Below, piece after piece: positions 25,779 through 33,995 of a stretch of DNA of 64,000 nt. The number at the start of each line of letters is the position of its first letter. Positions within the stretch are counted from its first letter, which is position 1. The DNA is from Ignavibacterium sp. (lineage in GTDB: Bacteria; Bacteroidota; Ignavibacteria; Ignavibacteriales; Ignavibacteriaceae): the NCBI GenBank assembly GCA_032027145.1, contig JAVSMP010000001.1, positions 2,795,116 through 2,859,115 on the forward strand, read 5' to 3'. Both the position numbers and the translations under genes were made by a program. Below the pieces are notes generated by a model that had not been told where the DNA came from, did not search any database, and worked only from the letters and a program-made list of their open reading frames with translations.

Positions 25779-26622
25779 GATAGAAAATTTTCTTTCTGAT
25801 AATATTAAAGATTGCAAATCCGTTGCAGGCGGCTGCATAAATGATTCACAGATACTAACTACAGAAAGGAGAAAAAAATACTTTTTAAAATTCAATTTGT
25901 TTTCTAACAAGGATATGTTTCAAAAAGAAGCTAATGGCTTAATTGAACTAAAGAAACCAAGTGTAATCAGAGTTCCAGATGTAATATCAATTGATAATGA
26001 CTATCTATTATTGGAGATGATAGAACAAGGTAATAAAGGAAAAACCTTTTGGGAAGATTTTGGCAGAAACTTTGCAAAACTGCATAAATATTCTGGCGAG
26101 TCCTATGGTTTTTGGGAAGATAATTATATTGGCTCAACTCCACAATTGAATTTACCAGAAGAAAATGAAAAAACTGATTGGTGCGAATTTTATTTTAATA
26201 AAAGATTATTGTTTCAATTCAGGTTAGCCGAAAAAAACGGTTATGCTGATTCAATATTAAAATCAGCATTTGGAAAACTTGAAAAGAATATTTTTAAAAT
26301 ACTTGGGAATGAACTTTTCACTCCTTCCCTGCTACATGGTGACCTTTGGAGTGGAAATTTTATTATTGATATAAATGGTAATGTGTGTTTAATTGATCCG
26401 GCTGTTTATTATGGCAACCGCGAAGCTGATCTGGCTATGACAAAATTATTTGGTGGATTTGATCAGGTATTTTACGGTGCTTACAACGAAGTATTCCCTT
26501 TTGATGATGGTTATCTATACAGAGAAAACATTTATAAACTTTATCACGTTCTCAATCATCTGAATTTATTCGGAGGCGGATACTATGGACAAGCTCTTAA
26601 CCTGATGAAATATTATTCTTAA
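25756..26622 (+). CDS. Fructosamine/ketosamine-3-kinase family protein
   Basis: This 288-aa protein has the aminoglycoside-kinase-like fold of FN3K: VAGGCINDSQIL near residue 23, the ATP-lysine region YFLKFN, FGRNFAKLH, the catalytic loop HGDLWSGN (194-201, Asp196), and LIDPAVYYGNREADLAM (Asp214 metal ligand). It phosphorylates ketoamine adducts on lysines so that they fall off, a protein-deglycation role. It begins at TTG 25756 inside the end of the phosphatase gene; the next Met is at residue 54, too late for the fold. Confidence 0.88.
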   Translation: MKREVLNKIENFLSDNIKDCKSVAGGCINDSQILTTERRKKYFLKFNLFSNKDMFQKEANGLIELKKPSVIRVPDVISIDNDYLLLEMIEQGNKGKTFWEDFGRNFAKLHKYSGESYGFWEDNYIGSTPQLNLPEENEKTDWCEFYFNKRLLFQFRLAEKNGYADSILKSAFGKLEKNIFKILGNELFTPSLLHGDLWSGNFIIDINGNVCLIDPAVYYGNREADLAMTKLFGGFDQVFYGAYNEVFPFDDGYLYRENIYKLYHVLNHLNLFGGGYYGQALNLMKYYS

Positions 26623-26753
26623 TTCTTTGATTTAACAAGAAGCAACTTCTTTGTTTAGATTATAACAGATTTGGATTAACTCTGATAATTAAGAATATGA
26701 ATCTAAATTATTTAGTAGGGTAAATAAATTCAATCGAATATTAGCAGGATTAA

Positions 26754-26789
26754 TTTATGTCACCCATAGCAAGCTTAGGGTGACATAAA
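26754..26789. terminator. Perfect 12-bp hairpin, likely bidirectional terminator
   Basis: TTTATGTCACCC (26754-26765) pairs perfectly with GGGTGACATAAA (26778-26789) across a 12-nt loop, between the convergent kinase and FKBP genes. An A-rich/T-poor tail follows, so it is not a textbook intrinsic terminator, but its position fits one working on both strands. Confidence 0.55.
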
Positions 26790-26848
26790 AATAATTTTAA
26801 TAAAATCGTAATTACACTTCTGATAATTTTATCATCTGCAAATAGACT

Positions 26849-27691
26849 TTATTGCTGATCTTGTGCAGGAACTATATCTACCATTTCAACATCAAAGATC
26901 AAAGTTGAATTTGGCGGTATCTTCCCCATATCACGCTGACCATAAGCTAGATTAGCAGGTATAACAAATCTTGCTTTACTGCCTTTTTTCAGAAGCAGCA
27001 AACCTTCGTCCCAGCCGGGAATTACCTGGCCAACCCCTGCAACAAAAGTTATTGGCTCATCGCGTTCAACACTGGAATCAAATTTAGTTCCATCAAGTAA
27101 AAATCCGCTGTAGTGAACAACAACAGTTTGAGCAGGCTTAACATTTTCACCGGTACCTTCCTGAAGTATAAAATATTTTAATCCGCTTGGAGTTGTCTTT
27201 AATGAAGTTGAATCAACATCCCACATATTAACAGCAGGAACTTCTTTTGCCAATAATAATTCTATAACAACTTTAATGTCTGTGTTGGGAGGAATCGGTC
27301 CCATTCCTTCTTTTCCATAAGCTAGATTTGATGGAATAATGATCGTTCTTTTACCGCCTGGTTTCATCCCTACCATTCCTTCTTCAGAACCTTTAATAAA
27401 GGAATCAGATCCGAGAACAAACTTTATCGGTTGATTCATCATATAAGAATTAGCAATCAAATCATTATTTTTTGTAGTATCAACTACCCAATCACCAAAC
27501 AAATTTGCAGAATCTTTAATAATCCATCCCCTATAATTTATTTCGATAAGATCACCATTTTTTGCACTATAACCTTCGCCTTGTTTATCGTCAAAATATT
27601 TCAAACCGGATTTAAGTGTTATAAAATCAGGGTCGCCAGAACAGCCATAAATTAAAACAGCACTAAGAAGAACAATGAGAATACTTTTCAT
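26849..27691 (-). CDS. Lipoprotein with two FKBP-type peptidyl-prolyl isomerase domains
   Basis: This 280-aa protein has a lipoprotein signal peptide with lipobox LIYGC (Cys17). There are two FKBP domains. The first (about 40-150) has LIEINYRGWI, KFVLGSDSFIKGSEEG and SNLAYGKEGMGPIPPN. The second (about 165-272) has VVHYSGFLLDGTKFDSS, VIPGWDEGLLLL, and ANLAYGQRDMGKIPPN. The second domain is closest to the canonical sequence (VHYxGxLxDGxxFDSS, GxxxPPN). The first carries an insertion after the first strand (DTTKNNDLIANSYMMN) and may be less active. It is probably a periplasmic folding helper. Confidence 0.9.
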   Translation of the reverse strand: MKSILIVLLSAVLIYGCSGDPDFITLKSGLKYFDDKQGEGYSAKNGDLIEINYRGWIIKDSANLFGDWVVDTTKNNDLIANSYMMNQPIKFVLGSDSFIKGSEEGMVGMKPGGKRTIIIPSNLAYGKEGMGPIPPNTDIKVVIELLLAKEVPAVNMWDVDSTSLKTTPSGLKYFILQEGTGENVKPAQTVVVHYSGFLLDGTKFDSSVERDEPITFVAGVGQVIPGWDEGLLLLKKGSKARFVIPANLAYGQRDMGKIPPNSTLIFDVEMVDIVPAQDQQ

Positions 27692-27758
27692 AAAATTTCC
27701 TTTAAATTGAGGTGTGAATATATCTATTTATGTAAATAAAACATAGATAATTAAAAGT

Positions 27759-28385
27759 ATGAAAATCCTGTTTAGCATAATTAGCACCGTGCTGTTTGTA
27801 TTATATAGTTTAAATACTGAAGCACAAACTTTTAATCATGATGAAGAAGTAATAGTTGACTGCAATTATTCACTTGAGGAAGCCTTATCAGGAATAGATA
27901 TACCTAAAGCTATTAAAAAAAATCTTGTGCTGCTGAACGTCGAATATTATTCCTTTGATAATAAACTGCATAGAGGACAAATTGTATTGCACAAAAGGGC
28001 TGCAAAAGATATTATTGAAATTTTTGAGATTATAATAGTAGTCAAATTTCCTATAAGTAAAGTAATACCTATTGCTAAATATAAATGGTCAGATGAGGAT
28101 TCAATGAATGATAATAATACCTCGGCATTTAATTATAGAAAAGTGAAAGGACAAAAAACATTATCTGCTCATTCATATGGCTTGGCAGTAGATATAAACC
28201 CAGTACAAAATCCACATATAAAGCGAAATATTGTACAGCCCGTAAACGGGAAGTATGATATTAACTCTGCAGGAACAATATTAAAAAATTCCAGAATTGT
28301 TCAGGAATTTAGAAAACGAGGCTGGCAATGGGGCGGAACCTGGAGAAGTTCACAAGATTATCAACACTTTGAAAAGAAAAATTAA
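27759..28385 (+). CDS. Secreted M15-type peptidase (D-Ala-D-Ala carboxypeptidase/endopeptidase-like)
   Basis: This 208-aa protein has an N-terminal signal peptide (FSIISTVLFVLYSLNTEAQ, cleavage near residue 23) and the M15 zinc ligands SAHSYGLAVDIN (His138, Asp145) and YQHFE (His203). WQWGGTWRSSQDYQHF is close to the VanY/M15_4 C-terminal motif. It would cut peptidoglycan stem peptides in the periplasm. The last 4 bases overlap the convergent esterase gene. Confidence 0.85.
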   Translation: MKILFSIISTVLFVLYSLNTEAQTFNHDEEVIVDCNYSLEEALSGIDIPKAIKKNLVLLNVEYYSFDNKLHRGQIVLHKRAAKDIIEIFEIIIVVKFPISKVIPIAKYKWSDEDSMNDNNTSAFNYRKVKGQKTLSAHSYGLAVDINPVQNPHIKRNIVQPVNGKYDINSAGTILKNSRIVQEFRKRGWQWGGTWRSSQDYQHFEKKN

Positions 28386-29512
28386 TCATCTGCAGGGAAT
28401 AGAAATTTTAACATTTCAGGCACTCTTTTAGCCCAGGCTGATTCAGAATGATCCGCATTTTTATCTTCAACATATAAAATATCTTTACCGGTTACATATC
28501 CACGATTTAATAAAGCTTCAAGCATTTCATTAATACCAGGCTGTAATCTTTCATCAACTCCTTTTCCACCATTATAGAAATAGAGTTTAATATCTTTCCT
28601 TGCTCCCGAATAATTTTCAACTGAGGTAACATAATCAAATTGATCAATTTTAAAAGCCGGTGAAAAACAAGCAGCTTTTGAGAAAACATAATCATATTCC
28701 CAAACAAGTATAAAAGAAATTAGTCCGCCGAGAGAAGAGCCGCATATAGTTGTATTTTCTCTATTATCTAAAGTTCTATAAGTTACATCAATAAATGGTT
28801 TAAGCTGATTTACAATAAAATTCATATAAGCATTACCTAAAGGAGTATTACTATATTCTGAATTTCTTTTATCCGAGTTATAAATTCCAACAATAATCAT
28901 TTCATTTATCGAATGGTTTTTAATTAAACTATCTGCTGCTTCATCAATCTGCCAATCAATACCAAATGCAGAAGTCAGCGGATCAACAATATTCTGTCCA
29001 TCGTTCATATATAAAACCGGATATCTTTTATTTTTCAACGAATCATAAGATGGCGGGAGCCAGACTATAATATCTCGGGCGGGAATATTTATTCCGATAA
29101 AATTTTTATGATAACGTACACTCCCGGTTATTTTCCCTTTAAAGTCATTATGCTCTTTACCCCAATTATTAAATTTAAAAACCAGTGTAGTGTCATTTGT
29201 AATATTCATTTGAAAGTTAGGAAACTTTTTCCCAGCTGAATCTAAAGCTTCCATATCCCAACTGCCCAATGTAAATTTAAACTCAAGCTTTTGATGTTTT
29301 TCAAAAACAAATTCACGGCTCCAGGTAGAATCATTAATTTTAAGAAGCTGAACTAAAGATGGATTCCACTCGCCAAGTAGTTTATGATTCCCGGTTATAC
29401 ATATAACCGAGTTTTCATCTGACAATTTAGAATTAACAATAAACTTACATTTTACCTGAGGTTGAAGTTCAAAAAAGGAAAGAAGAAACAATGAAAGTAA
29501 AAACTTTTTCAT
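28382..29512 (-). CDS. Secreted esterase with N-terminal starch-binding-like (CBM20) domain
   Basis: This 376-aa protein has a signal peptide (KKFLLSLFLLSFFELQPQ). Residues 21-118 resemble a CBM20 fold (VICITGNHKLLGEWNP, LEFKFTLGSWDMEA, FKFNNWG). Residues 140-370 form a putative esterase (esterase D/Fes-like) with VWLPPSYDS, PVLYMNDGQN, the nucleophile elbow GSSLGG (258-263, Ser260), and the catalytic His355 in DHSESAW. CBM20-esterase fusions occur in Bacteroidota-like proteins. It likely acts in the periplasm on a carbohydrate ester or siderophore-like ester; substrate unknown. Confidence 0.83.
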   Translation of the reverse strand: MKKFLLSLFLLSFFELQPQVKCKFIVNSKLSDENSVICITGNHKLLGEWNPSLVQLLKINDSTWSREFVFEKHQKLEFKFTLGSWDMEALDSAGKKFPNFQMNITNDTTLVFKFNNWGKEHNDFKGKITGSVRYHKNFIGINIPARDIIVWLPPSYDSLKNKRYPVLYMNDGQNIVDPLTSAFGIDWQIDEAADSLIKNHSINEMIIVGIYNSDKRNSEYSNTPLGNAYMNFIVNQLKPFIDVTYRTLDNRENTTICGSSLGGLISFILVWEYDYVFSKAACFSPAFKIDQFDYVTSVENYSGARKDIKLYFYNGGKGVDERLQPGINEMLEALLNRGYVTGKDILYVEDKNADHSESAWAKRVPEMLKFLFPADD

Positions 29513-29573
29513 ATAAAATTGGTGTAAATTTGTTAAGCTAAATATAGTAAATTAGTAAAGCTTTTTACTGACT

Positions 29574-30530
29574 ATGAAAAAAATATTATTAATTTTAGTT
29601 TTTTATTTACTAATTGCCATAGGTTGTTCTGATCGGGAACAATACACAGGTATTAACGATCCTGATATAACTGGTTTATTTACAGAAATCAAAGGTAGTA
29701 TCTCGGGTGAATTGAATTTTTCCGATTCACCTTTTTTAGCAACCGAAGATCTCATTGTTGATTCAGGTAAAACGCTAATCGTTAATCCCGGAGTAGATAT
29801 TTTTTTCGAGGAAGGAATAAGATTGATAATCAAAGGTGAACTTATAATTTCGGGAACAAGAACAAGAACTATATTATTTGCTTCGTATGATAAAAATAAA
29901 AAGTGGGCAGGTATTAAAATATTAAATGCTGATAAAAAAGCTGTCATTGATTTTCTATACATTAAAGATATCCATGAAGAATCAGATACTTTTAACTCAA
30001 GTATTTCAATATTTGATTCAGAAACCGATATTTTTCATAGTTTTATTTATCAAAATTCTGCATTAAGCGGAGGCGGTTTAGGTATTTCCAATTCAAATGT
30101 GCAGATTGTTAATAATGTTTTCAGAGATAATTTTGCAGATAATTATGGGGGAGCTGTTTATGCAGAACAATCTGATATAAAAGTAATCAATAATACTTTT
30201 TATAAAAACACAGGTTATAATAGCTGCGGCGGCATTTTGATATATCAACCGGTTAAAACAGAAATACAAAACAATATCTTTTTTAAGAATACGAATCGAA
30301 TGGGTATAGATCATTACTTTTATTCATCACAAGACAGTTCAACTTTACTGGAACAATACAATTACTTTGCTTTTGGAAATATGGATCCATTATTTTTTGA
30401 TAATGATTATCTGACACTTTATTATTTGTCGCCTTGTAAAGATGCTGGCAATCCTGATTCAGTATTTAATGATTACAACGGCAGCAGGAATGATCAGGGT
30501 GCTTATGGAGGACCTAAAGGAAACTGGTAA
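29574..30530 (+). CDS. Lipoprotein with right-handed parallel beta-helix
   Basis: This 318-aa protein has a lipobox IAIGC (Cys18). Repeats such as FSGEL, LIVDSGKTLIVNPGVDIFFEE, VQIVNNVFRDNFADNYGGAVYAEQ and IKVINNTFYKNTGYNSCGGILIYQ are the NNxF and GGxxY coils of pectate-lyase-like beta-helix proteins. The C-terminal GNPDSVFNDYNGSRNDQGAYGG is the common ending of such surface proteins. No catalytic triad is evident, so this may bind and not cut polysaccharide. Its stop codon overlaps the next start. Confidence 0.82.
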   Translation: MKKILLILVFYLLIAIGCSDREQYTGINDPDITGLFTEIKGSISGELNFSDSPFLATEDLIVDSGKTLIVNPGVDIFFEEGIRLIIKGELIISGTRTRTILFASYDKNKKWAGIKILNADKKAVIDFLYIKDIHEESDTFNSSISIFDSETDIFHSFIYQNSALSGGGLGISNSNVQIVNNVFRDNFADNYGGAVYAEQSDIKVINNTFYKNTGYNSCGGILIYQPVKTEIQNNIFFKNTNRMGIDHYFYSSQDSSTLLEQYNYFAFGNMDPLFFDNDYLTLYYLSPCKDAGNPDSVFNDYNGSRNDQGAYGGPKGNW

Positions 30531-31066
30531 TGATAGAATTACATTTTGACAATTATCTTATTAGATCATATAAGGAAACAGATGCTGAATCACTTTCTTA
30601 CAATGCAAATCATCCCGATATTACTAAGTATCTCGGAGAAGGTTTTCCATTTCCATATACTATTGAAAACGCTAGGCAATGGATAAGGTTTGCTCTGGAA
30701 AAAGATACAAATTTATTTTTTGCTATCGTAAGTGAAGATAAGGTAATCGGTGGAATAAGTGCAACGCCTTATTCTGATGTTCATAGATTCACTGCTGAAG
30801 TAGGTTTTTGGCTCGGTAAAGAATTCTGGAACAAAGGAATTACATCCGGAGCACTTAAGACCTTTTGTAATTTTCTTTTTACAAAATTCAATTTTAACAG
30901 ATTAACAGCCAAAGTATTTGAAGGAAATGATGCTTCAAAAAAAGTACTTTTAAAATGCGGATTTTCACTTGAGGGTATTCATCCTGAGAGCGTTTTCAAA
31001 AATGATAAATTTGAGGCCCATTATACTTATGGATTATTAAAGAAAGATTTTAAATATGATCGCTAA
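30530..31066 (+). CDS. GNAT-family N-acetyltransferase (RimJ/RimL-like)
   Basis: This 178-aa protein has the GNAT pattern: LIRSYKETDAESLS at the start, IVSEDKVIGGISATPYS, AEVGFWLGKEFWNKGITSGALK (acetyl-CoA binding region), FNRLTAKVFEGNDASKKVLLKCGFSLEG, and TYGLLKKDF at the end. It is closest to ribosomal-protein-type alanine N-acetyltransferases; substrate unknown. It overlaps the previous stop by one base (TAATG) and the next gene by 11 bases, so it is in one operon with the recycling enzymes below. Confidence 0.88.
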   Translation: MIELHFDNYLIRSYKETDAESLSYNANHPDITKYLGEGFPFPYTIENARQWIRFALEKDTNLFFAIVSEDKVIGGISATPYSDVHRFTAEVGFWLGKEFWNKGITSGALKTFCNFLFTKFNFNRLTAKVFEGNDASKKVLLKCGFSLEGIHPESVFKNDKFEAHYTYGLLKKDFKYDR

Positions 31067-32516
31067 TCATCTTAAACTCGATTTGATCAGAGAAACTTTT
31101 AAAACTTGGTACGGTAAAAAAGCTGATTTTATCCTCAAGCTTCCTCAAACTGCTTCTTACAGAGAATATTACAGAGTCTCTTATAACAACCACACAGTTA
31201 TAGGAGTGATAAACGAAGACAGAAAAGAAAACGAAGCATTTTTATCATTTACAAAAGCATTTAATAAACTGAACCTTAATGTTCCCAAGGTATTATATGA
31301 AGACCTAAATAAAGATATTTATCTGTTAAATGATCTGGGAGATACTACTCTCTATTCTGTTATTCACGCAAATAAACACGATTATAATTCTGCTCCGCAG
31401 CTAATAGAACTTTATAAAAAAACATTAGAACAATTATTAAAATTCCAGATTACCGCTGATAAATCTATAGATTATAACTTTTGTTATCCGCGTGCAAAAT
31501 TTGACCGGCAATCTATTGTGTGGGATTTAAATTATTTTAAGTATGATTTTTTAAAACTTGGTAGAATTCCATTTGACGAACAATTACTTGAAAATGATTT
31601 TAAGACATTTGCAGATTTTGTGTCTTCGATTAAAACTGACTATTTCCTTTACAGGGATTTTCAATCCAGAAACGTAATGATAAAGGATGAACAATTATTT
31701 TTTATTGACTATCAAGGCGGAAGAAAAGGGGCATTGCAATATGATGTTGCTTCTCTTCTGTATGATGCAAAAGCAGAAATACCACAATATCTTAGAGAAG
31801 AATTGTTAAATCATTATCTCGATAAACTCGAATCTGATTATGGTCTGAGCAGAGATGAATTTATGAAGTCATTTTATGCATTTGTTCTTTTAAGAATTAT
31901 GCAGGCTATGGGGGCTTATGGTTTCAGAGGATTATTTGAGAAAAAAGTCCATCTTATAAAAAGTATTCTGCCTGCCAGAAAGAATCTCAAGTATCTGCTT
32001 GAAACCGGAAAACTTGATTTTGATATTCCCCATCTTCATCAAGTTTTTAGAAATATTATCTCATCTGATGAATTTAATATTTATGAAGAAAGATTCCTGC
32101 CTAATGAAAAACTATCAGTAACTATAACAAGTTTTTCTTATAAGCGGGAGATACCGATTGATCTGGCTGACAACGGCGGAGGATTTGTATTTGATTGCCG
32201 CGGATTGAATAATCCCGGAAGACATCTTGAATATAAACTATTAAATGGAAGAGACTCTGATGTGATCAGGTTTTTAGTAAATAATTCTAATGTTGCTGAG
32301 TTTATGGATAGTGTATATAAATTAGTTGATTCTACAATAGAGAAATATTTAGAACTTGGTTTTAAAAATTTAATGGTTAATTTTGGATGCACTGGCGGAC
32401 AGCATAGATCTGTTTATTGTGCAGATAAACTTTATGAGTATCTTAAAAATAAGTATGATATTAATGTTTTTCTTTCACATATTGAACAAGGAATTAAAGA
32501 AGAGGTGGTAAGATAA
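31056..32516 (+). CDS. AmgK-like sugar kinase fused to RapZ C-terminal domain
   Basis: This is a 486-aa protein. Residues 1-330 are an aminoglycoside-phosphotransferase-type kinase with IYLLNDLGDTTLY, the catalytic loop YRDFQSRN (200-206) and FIDYQGGRKGALQYDVASLLYD (216-237), matching N-acetylmuramate/GlcNAc-1-kinase AmgK. Residues 352-475 are a RapZ-type C-terminal domain with FDCRGLNNPG (379-388) and FGCTGGQHRS (443-452). In E. coli RapZ this domain senses glucosamine-6-phosphate. The following gene encodes a MurU-like nucleotidyltransferase, so this is probably amino-sugar or peptidoglycan recycling; control of the kinase by the RapZ domain is my inference. The stop TAA overlaps the next ATG. 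Confidence 0.85.
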   Translation: MIANHLKLDLIRETFKTWYGKKADFILKLPQTASYREYYRVSYNNHTVIGVINEDRKENEAFLSFTKAFNKLNLNVPKVLYEDLNKDIYLLNDLGDTTLYSVIHANKHDYNSAPQLIELYKKTLEQLLKFQITADKSIDYNFCYPRAKFDRQSIVWDLNYFKYDFLKLGRIPFDEQLLENDFKTFADFVSSIKTDYFLYRDFQSRNVMIKDEQLFFIDYQGGRKGALQYDVASLLYDAKAEIPQYLREELLNHYLDKLESDYGLSRDEFMKSFYAFVLLRIMQAMGAYGFRGLFEKKVHLIKSILPARKNLKYLLETGKLDFDIPHLHQVFRNIISSDEFNIYEERFLPNEKLSVTITSFSYKREIPIDLADNGGGFVFDCRGLNNPGRHLEYKLLNGRDSDVIRFLVNNSNVAEFMDSVYKLVDSTIEKYLELGFKNLMVNFGCTGGQHRSVYCADKLYEYLKNKYDINVFLSHIEQGIKEEVVR

Positions 32517-33235
32517 TGCAGGCAATGATCTTGGCAGCGGGATTAGGGACAAGGTTGAAACCTTTAACAGATGATACTCCAAAAGCACTTATCAAAGTTT
32601 ACGGGAGAACATTACTTGAAACTGCGATAAGAAACCTGATTGAATATGGCTTTAATAAGATTGTTATTAATGTTCATCACCATGCGGACAAAATAAAACA
32701 TTTTATTGAAGCAAATACTTTTGCCGCAGATATTTTTATTTCAGATGAAACTGATCTATTATTAGATACCGGCGGAGGAATTAAAAACGCATTACGTTTT
32801 TTTGATAATCTCCCTGTTCTGATTCATAATGTTGATATAATTTCAAACCTGAACTTGAGCGAGTTTTATAATTATCATCTCTCTGACGATTCACTCGCAT
32901 CACTTGTTGTAAGTAAAAGACTGAGCAGCCGTTATTTACTGTTCAACAAAGATAATATCTTATGCGGGTGGGAAGATATTAGAAAAAATGAAAGAATAGT
33001 TGTAAGAGAAGAGCCGGATTATCAGCAATTAGCTTTTAACGGAATACATCTTATTAATCCAGAACTGATAAAAAAATTTCCTGAGGAGAAAGTATTTAAT
33101 GTAATCAAAGCATATTTAACTGCAGCAAAAACTGAAGAAATCAATGCTTACGTCTGTAATGATATAAAATGGATTGATGTTGGTAAAATAGATTCATTGC
33201 AAAGAGCCGAAGAACTTGTAAAAAAGATTTTCTGA
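32516..33235 (+). CDS. murU: MurU-like sugar-1-phosphate nucleotidyltransferase
   Basis: This 239-aa protein opens with the nucleotidyltransferase signature MILAAGLGTRLKPLTDDTPKAL, and has INVHHHADKI, LDTGGGIKNAL and VLIHNVDII, near the metal-binding Asp. Together with the AmgK-like kinase before it this gives the AmgK-MurU salvage route, making UDP-MurNAc (or UDP-GlcNAc) from the sugar without fosfomycin-sensitive MurA. Gene symbol is by function; the exact sugar is not certain. Confidence 0.83.
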   Translation: MQAMILAAGLGTRLKPLTDDTPKALIKVYGRTLLETAIRNLIEYGFNKIVINVHHHADKIKHFIEANTFAADIFISDETDLLLDTGGGIKNALRFFDNLPVLIHNVDIISNLNLSEFYNYHLSDDSLASLVVSKRLSSRYLLFNKDNILCGWEDIRKNERIVVREEPDYQQLAFNGIHLINPELIKKFPEEKVFNVIKAYLTAAKTEEINAYVCNDIKWIDVGKIDSLQRAEELVKKIF

Positions 33236-33252
33236 TAGTGCCCTGCTTTTAT

Positions 33253-33990
33253 TTACTCATATCTATCCAGTTTAAACTTCTCACCAAGATATAGTTTTCT
33301 TACTTCTTCGTCATTTGCTAACGCATCGGCACTTCCCTGCTTAAAAATAACTCCATTGATTAAAATGTAAGCCTTATCAACGATGCTTAATGTTTCATGC
33401 ACATTATGATCAGTAACCAAAACTCCTATTCCCCTGTTTTTAAGATTAGAAACAATGTTCATAATATCTTCAACTGCAATCGGGTCAACACCGGCAAAAG
33501 GTTCATCCAGTAAAATAAAACTCGGATCAGTAGCAAGCGCTCGTGCAATTTCAGTTCTTCTTCTTTCACCGCCGCTAAGTTGAAATCCGATGCTTTTTCT
33601 AATATGAGTTATTGAGAGCTCTTCAAGAAGTTTTTCACATTTTTCCTTTCGTGCCTTGGCGTCCAGCTTAGTCATTTCAAGGACAGCCAGTAAATTATTT
33701 TCTACAGATAAGGTTCTGAAGATAGATGCTTCCTGGGGTAAATATCCGATACCCATTCTTGCTCTTTTATACATTGGTATTTTTGTAATATCTGTTTCAT
33801 CCAGAAATACTTTGCCTGATTCTGGTTTTATCATTCCTGTAATCATATAAAAGGTTGTGGTTTTACCAGCGCCGTTAGGACCCAGCAAACCCACAATCTC
33901 CCCTTTTGATACTTTAACAGATGCTTTGTTTACAACTGCTCTTTTTTTATAAATCTTAACAAGGTCTTCGCTTCTTAAAGTAGTACTCAT
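33253..33990 (-). CDS. lptB: LPS export ABC transporter ATP-binding protein LptB
   Basis: This 245-aa ATPase has Walker A GPNGAGKTT (about residues 37-45), the Q-loop GIGYLPQEASIF typical of LptB, the signature LSGGERRRTEIARA, Walker B FILLDEPFAGVDP, and the switch His in VTDHNVHETL. It powers LPS extraction from the inner membrane with LptF/LptG (not in this window). It is the last gene of the minus-strand kdsA-kdsD-lptC-OstA-lptB operon. Confidence 0.95.
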   Translation of the reverse strand: MSTTLRSEDLVKIYKKRAVVNKASVKVSKGEIVGLLGPNGAGKTTTFYMITGMIKPESGKVFLDETDITKIPMYKRARMGIGYLPQEASIFRTLSVENNLLAVLEMTKLDAKARKEKCEKLLEELSITHIRKSIGFQLSGGERRRTEIARALATDPSFILLDEPFAGVDPIAVEDIMNIVSNLKNRGIGVLVTDHNVHETLSIVDKAYILINGVIFKQGSADALANDEEVRKLYLGEKFKLDRYE

Positions 33991-33995
33991 ATTTT

